Translations under genes and position numbers: made by a program
Source: Mycosarcoma maydis
Taxonomy: Eukaryota > Basidiomycota > Ustilaginomycetes > Ustilaginales
Assembly (NCBI RefSeq): GCF_000328475.2
Contig: NC_026496.1
Span: 186,001-250,000 of the forward strand
Reading direction: 5' to 3'
Length of the DNA stretch: 64,000 nt
Shown: positions 61,387-64,000 of the stretch, one piece after another
Numbering within the stretch: the stretch's first letter is position 1
Layout of the letters: every line of letters begins with the position of its first letter
The notes under the pieces: model-generated
Database searches by the model: none
Seen by the model: the letters and a program-made list of their open reading frames with translations, nothing else
Told to the model about the DNA's origin: nothing

Positions 61387-64000
61387 ATGCCTCTAAATTA
61401 TTTCGCCAACCAGGACCAGACAGCTTCAGACACGTACGCGCACGAAGCAAGCTCTTTTCCTGCTCCATCGTCGATCTTGACGGACACCTCCAAGCCTCTC
61501 CAACCCGTGCAGGAGGTTGCTGCGAGCTCGCTTGTCGACGGCGTCAGCTTCACGTCTCCGCACGCCTCGATCATCCACGCGTCCAAGCAGTCCCCCCGTG
61601 CTGCTTCCAGCCTTAGCTTCACCACATCCGCTCTCCAACGCGCTGGCTTGCTTCCCGCCAACCCCAACATGTCTACCACAGCTACCTCAGGCACTTCGGC
61701 TGCATCCGAAAGCCTTCAAAGGGTCATTACCCAGGGCACTGCTTCCGCTGCTGCCATCAATGGCGCTTCTACCCCTGCTCATTCCGGTCCCTTGACACCT
61801 GCCCATCTCAAGAACTTGACCCCAGCGCAGGCCAACGCTGCCCTCCAAAATCCTGTCGGCAACATTCCTACCGTCTACCTCGCTACGTACTCCAACGTCC
61901 CCGTCTACGAGATCACCGTCCGTGGCATCGCCGTTATGCGTCGCCGTGGAGACGGCTGGCTAAATGCTACTCAGATCCTTAAAATCGCCGGCATCGAAAA
62001 GACGCGACGTACAAAGATCCTTGAAAAGAGCATCCTCACTGGCGAACACGAAAAGATCCAGGGAGGCTACGGCAAGTTTCAAGGTACCTGGATTCCTCTG
62101 CAGCGGGCACAACAAGTCGCCGCCGAGTACAACGTCTCGCATCTCCTCCAGCCCATCCTCGAATTTGACCCTGCCACTGCCGACCAGATCCCCAAGCTCT
62201 ACCAGCGCAAGAAGCCAGCCGCGTCGGCACGCAATTCGTCGGCTTCGGCCATCAACGATGCAAGAGGCTCGACTCCTTCCAAAATCTACTCGCCGGCTCC
62301 TGCAAGCCTTGGCGGCCCAAGCCAGCAGCCTCGCTTCCTCTCATTGCGCCCGCCTAAGGAGACCCACGAGCAAGAAATCTCTTCAGCGATCTTCATGCCA
62401 CCTGGCACCGCCGGCCTTCTATCCAACGGTACCTTTGTCGACGATCGTGCAGCGTCAGCGTTAGCCTATCCCGGCCCTCCTGCCATCCCACCCGGTTCCA
62501 CTCCGGCAGAGCAGGCCGCCCTTCGCAGCTACAACGTCTATGGCTACACGCCTCAAGGCGTGCCACTCCCGTCCTCGGCTGCGGCAGATGGCAACGGCAC
62601 TGAAGCCGCCGCCACAGCTGCCTCGACCGGGGCTGGCAAACGAGAGGCCTCCGAAACCGATCAGGACGGTGCCTCGGCGGCCAAGCGTTCGCGATTGACC
62701 AGTCCGCAACAGCAAAGACGAGACGACGGTCTCTTGCTTGGCCCTTCCCCCGTCAAAGACCTCAACGCGCTCGGACCTGCCGGCGGTTCTCTACGTGCTG
62801 CCTCGGCACCTCGCGGCCACCGCATCACTGTTGGTCCTCCCGACGCAGCCGGTCGGGATGGCGCTGTGCCTCGCTACGCTGATCGCGCCCTTCCCCCCAA
62901 GCCGTACGATGAGGGCGAGAAGCGCATGCGCGATCGCCTCGTCAGCCTCTTTTCCGACGATGGTGTGTTGCCGGGCGTCAGCGAGGCCACCGGCGCGGGC
63001 GCATCTCAGTCTGCGGCGGACGAAGACGACGACGCTTACGTCGCCAAGCTCGACAGCTTGCTAGCTGATCTACGAGAAAAGGCAAGCCTTGGTGGCCTCG
63101 GCGCAAGTGGCACCGATGGACCCAAGGCCACGGTGGATCTCATCACAGACGACCACGGTCATACTGCTTTGCATTGGGCCTCTGCTTTGTGTCGTGTCAA
63201 GCTTGTGCGAACGCTGGTGGCGCGACCTCCATGGCAAGGCGGAGCCAACATCCATGCTGGCAACCACGCCGGTGAGACGGCTCTCCACCGATCTGTGCTG
63301 GTCACCAACTCGTACGACGCCTCGTCCTTCCCTACACTGCTCAACTTGCTCTCGTCCTCGCTTAACACTCGTGATTTCAAGAAGCGCACCGTTCTGCACC
63401 ATATTTCGCTCGTCGCTGCTCTCAAAGGCCGCGCCGCATCAGCGAGGTACTATCTCGCCTGCGTCCTCGAACACATTAGTGCCGAAAAGAACTCCAAGTA
63501 CAAGGGCCTTATCGATGCACAGGACGAGGATGGCGAGACTGCACTGGGTATTGTCGCACGACTGGGTAATGCCAGCATGGTGCGTATGCTCCTCGATGTC
63601 GGCGCACGCAAGGACCTTGCCAATGCGCTTGGTATTCGTCCCTCCGACTGGGGCATTGAGTCGAGCGCCGATGGTGCTTCGCTAACGCCATCACAGAATG
63701 ATGGCACAAACACCGTCGCGTCGCTGCCACCACTGACTGCAGCTGATCTAGCATCGCAGAACCCGTCCGACATTATCTCGGCACTAACTCGCCCGGCACA
63801 AGTGCCAGTGATGAAGAGCTCCGACGTGCGCGATCAGCTCAGCTCGACGCTCGACGATCTTCAGTCTTCGTTTGAGCGCGAACTCAAGGAAAAGCAAGAT
63901 GCCGTCTCGACGGTCCAGAGTCATTTGCAGGCTGCTACTCGAGACCTCGCAGCACGTCGTAAGACGGTCTCTGCTGCACAAGCCAAGCTCGCCGAGAAGG
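61387..64000 (+). CDS. APSES/ankyrin cell-cycle transcription factor (Mbp1-like), cut by window end
   Basis: The open frame runs from the ATG at 61387 past the right edge, and 871 codons are visible. Residues about 160-255 form an APSES (KilA-N) DNA-binding domain (VYLATYSNVPVYEITVRG, RRGDGWLNATQILKIAGI, YGKFQGTWIPLQRAQQVAAEY). A basic KRSRLT patch follows near residue 435. Ankyrin repeats are at about 589-755 (HGHTALHWASALCRVKLV, GETALHRSV, DGETALGIVARLGNASMV). After about residue 815 a coiled coil starts (LQSSFERELKEKQDAVS). This is the layout of Mbp1/Swi4, the DNA-binding subunit of MBF, which drives G1/S genes at MCB (ACGCGT) sites with Swi6. The 159-residue N-terminal extension before the APSES domain is longer than in yeast Mbp1. 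An ATG at 61669 could give a shorter form. Confidence 0.9.
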   Translation, partial: MPLNYFANQDQTASDTYAHEASSFPAPSSILTDTSKPLQPVQEVAASSLVDGVSFTSPHASIIHASKQSPRAASSLSFTTSALQRAGLLPANPNMSTTATSGTSAASESLQRVITQGTASAAAINGASTPAHSGPLTPAHLKNLTPAQANAALQNPVGNIPTVYLATYSNVPVYEITVRGIAVMRRRGDGWLNATQILKIAGIEKTRRTKILEKSILTGEHEKIQGGYGKFQGTWIPLQRAQQVAAEYNVSHLLQPILEFDPATADQIPKLYQRKKPAASARNSSASAINDARGSTPSKIYSPAPASLGGPSQQPRFLSLRPPKETHEQEISSAIFMPPGTAGLLSNGTFVDDRAASALAYPGPPAIPPGSTPAEQAALRSYNVYGYTPQGVPLPSSAAADGNGTEAAATAASTGAGKREASETDQDGASAAKRSRLTSPQQQRRDDGLLLGPSPVKDLNALGPAGGSLRAASAPRGHRITVGPPDAAGRDGAVPRYADRALPPKPYDEGEKRMRDRLVSLFSDDGVLPGVSEATGAGASQSAADEDDDAYVAKLDSLLADLREKASLGGLGASGTDGPKATVDLITDDHGHTALHWASALCRVKLVRTLVARPPWQGGANIHAGNHAGETALHRSVLVTNSYDASSFPTLLNLLSSSLNTRDFKKRTVLHHISLVAALKGRAASARYYLACVLEHISAEKNSKYKGLIDAQDEDGETALGIVARLGNASMVRMLLDVGARKDLANALGIRPSDWGIESSADGASLTPSQNDGTNTVASLPPLTAADLASQNPSDIISALTRPAQVPVMKSSDVRDQLSSTLDDLQSSFERELKEKQDAVSTVQSHLQAATRDLAARRKTVSAAQAKLAEK

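Noticed and set aside
1..64000. Transposon or retroelement remnants
   Set aside because: I saw no reverse transcriptase, integrase or transposase motifs and no long terminal repeats. The repeats are all short tandem units.

Overview
The window reads as nuclear DNA of a smut fungus (Ustilaginaceae: Ustilago, Sporisorium or Pseudozyma type). The reasons are large, mostly intron-free genes at moderate GC, short introns where present (47 to about 100 nt, GT..AG), fungal housekeeping proteins, and a tandem group of small secreted effector-like proteins. The species call is inference. I see no transposon, rRNA, tRNA or CRISPR. There is one 100-N assembly gap (43107-43206).

Layout. 1-3.1 kb: three small secreted proteins in tandem on the plus strand that look like diverged paralogues (effector cluster). 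3.7-5.3 kb: a divergent beta-tubulin with two introns. 5.7-8.2 kb (minus): an EF-hand MscS-type channel. 10.9-12.7 kb: a MEF2/Rlm1-type MADS-box factor. 14.0-18.6 kb: Vps10 sorting receptor. 21.1-23.9 kb: HAM1-like protein with a Gly/Ala repeat. 25.7-31.9 kb: a 2091-residue PH-Sec7-PH protein with an altered catalytic glutamate. 32.1-33.7 kb (minus): a pre-SET/SET protein with a broken NHxC motif. 34.9-36.6 kb: FAD oxidoreductase. 36.7-40.0 kb (minus): a one-TM protein and an FMO-like monooxygenase. 42.6-45.3 kb: a one-TM protein cut by the gap. 46.0-46.9 kb: SYS1. 47.1-48.9 kb (minus): a TRAIP-like RING protein. 49.8-51.6 kb: an RPP40-like RNase P subunit. 51.8-52.3 kb (minus): RPB7. 53.2-54.1 kb: RTF2. 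54.5-54.9 kb (minus): COX9/COX7A. 56.3-59.9 kb: SLA1. 61.4 kb to the edge: an APSES/ankyrin (Mbp1-like) factor, truncated by the window.

The genes form no pathway cluster. Several share cell-biological themes: trafficking (Vps10, Sys1, Sec7 protein, Sla1), replication and cell cycle (Rtf2, TRAIP-like, Mbp1-like) and transcription (Rpb7, MADS).

The most unusual non-coding signal is a family of 7-bp tandem units (ATTCGTG or ATTCACG and their complements, core TCACGA/TCGTGA) that recurs in nearly every long intergenic region and that I do not see as a tandem run inside a called gene. A second word, TAACTTA/TAAGTTA, is also over-frequent between genes. For proteins, the points most worth following are the effector trio, the Met at the benzimidazole-site position of the beta-tubulin, the degenerate SET domain and the Glu-to-Asp Sec7 domain.
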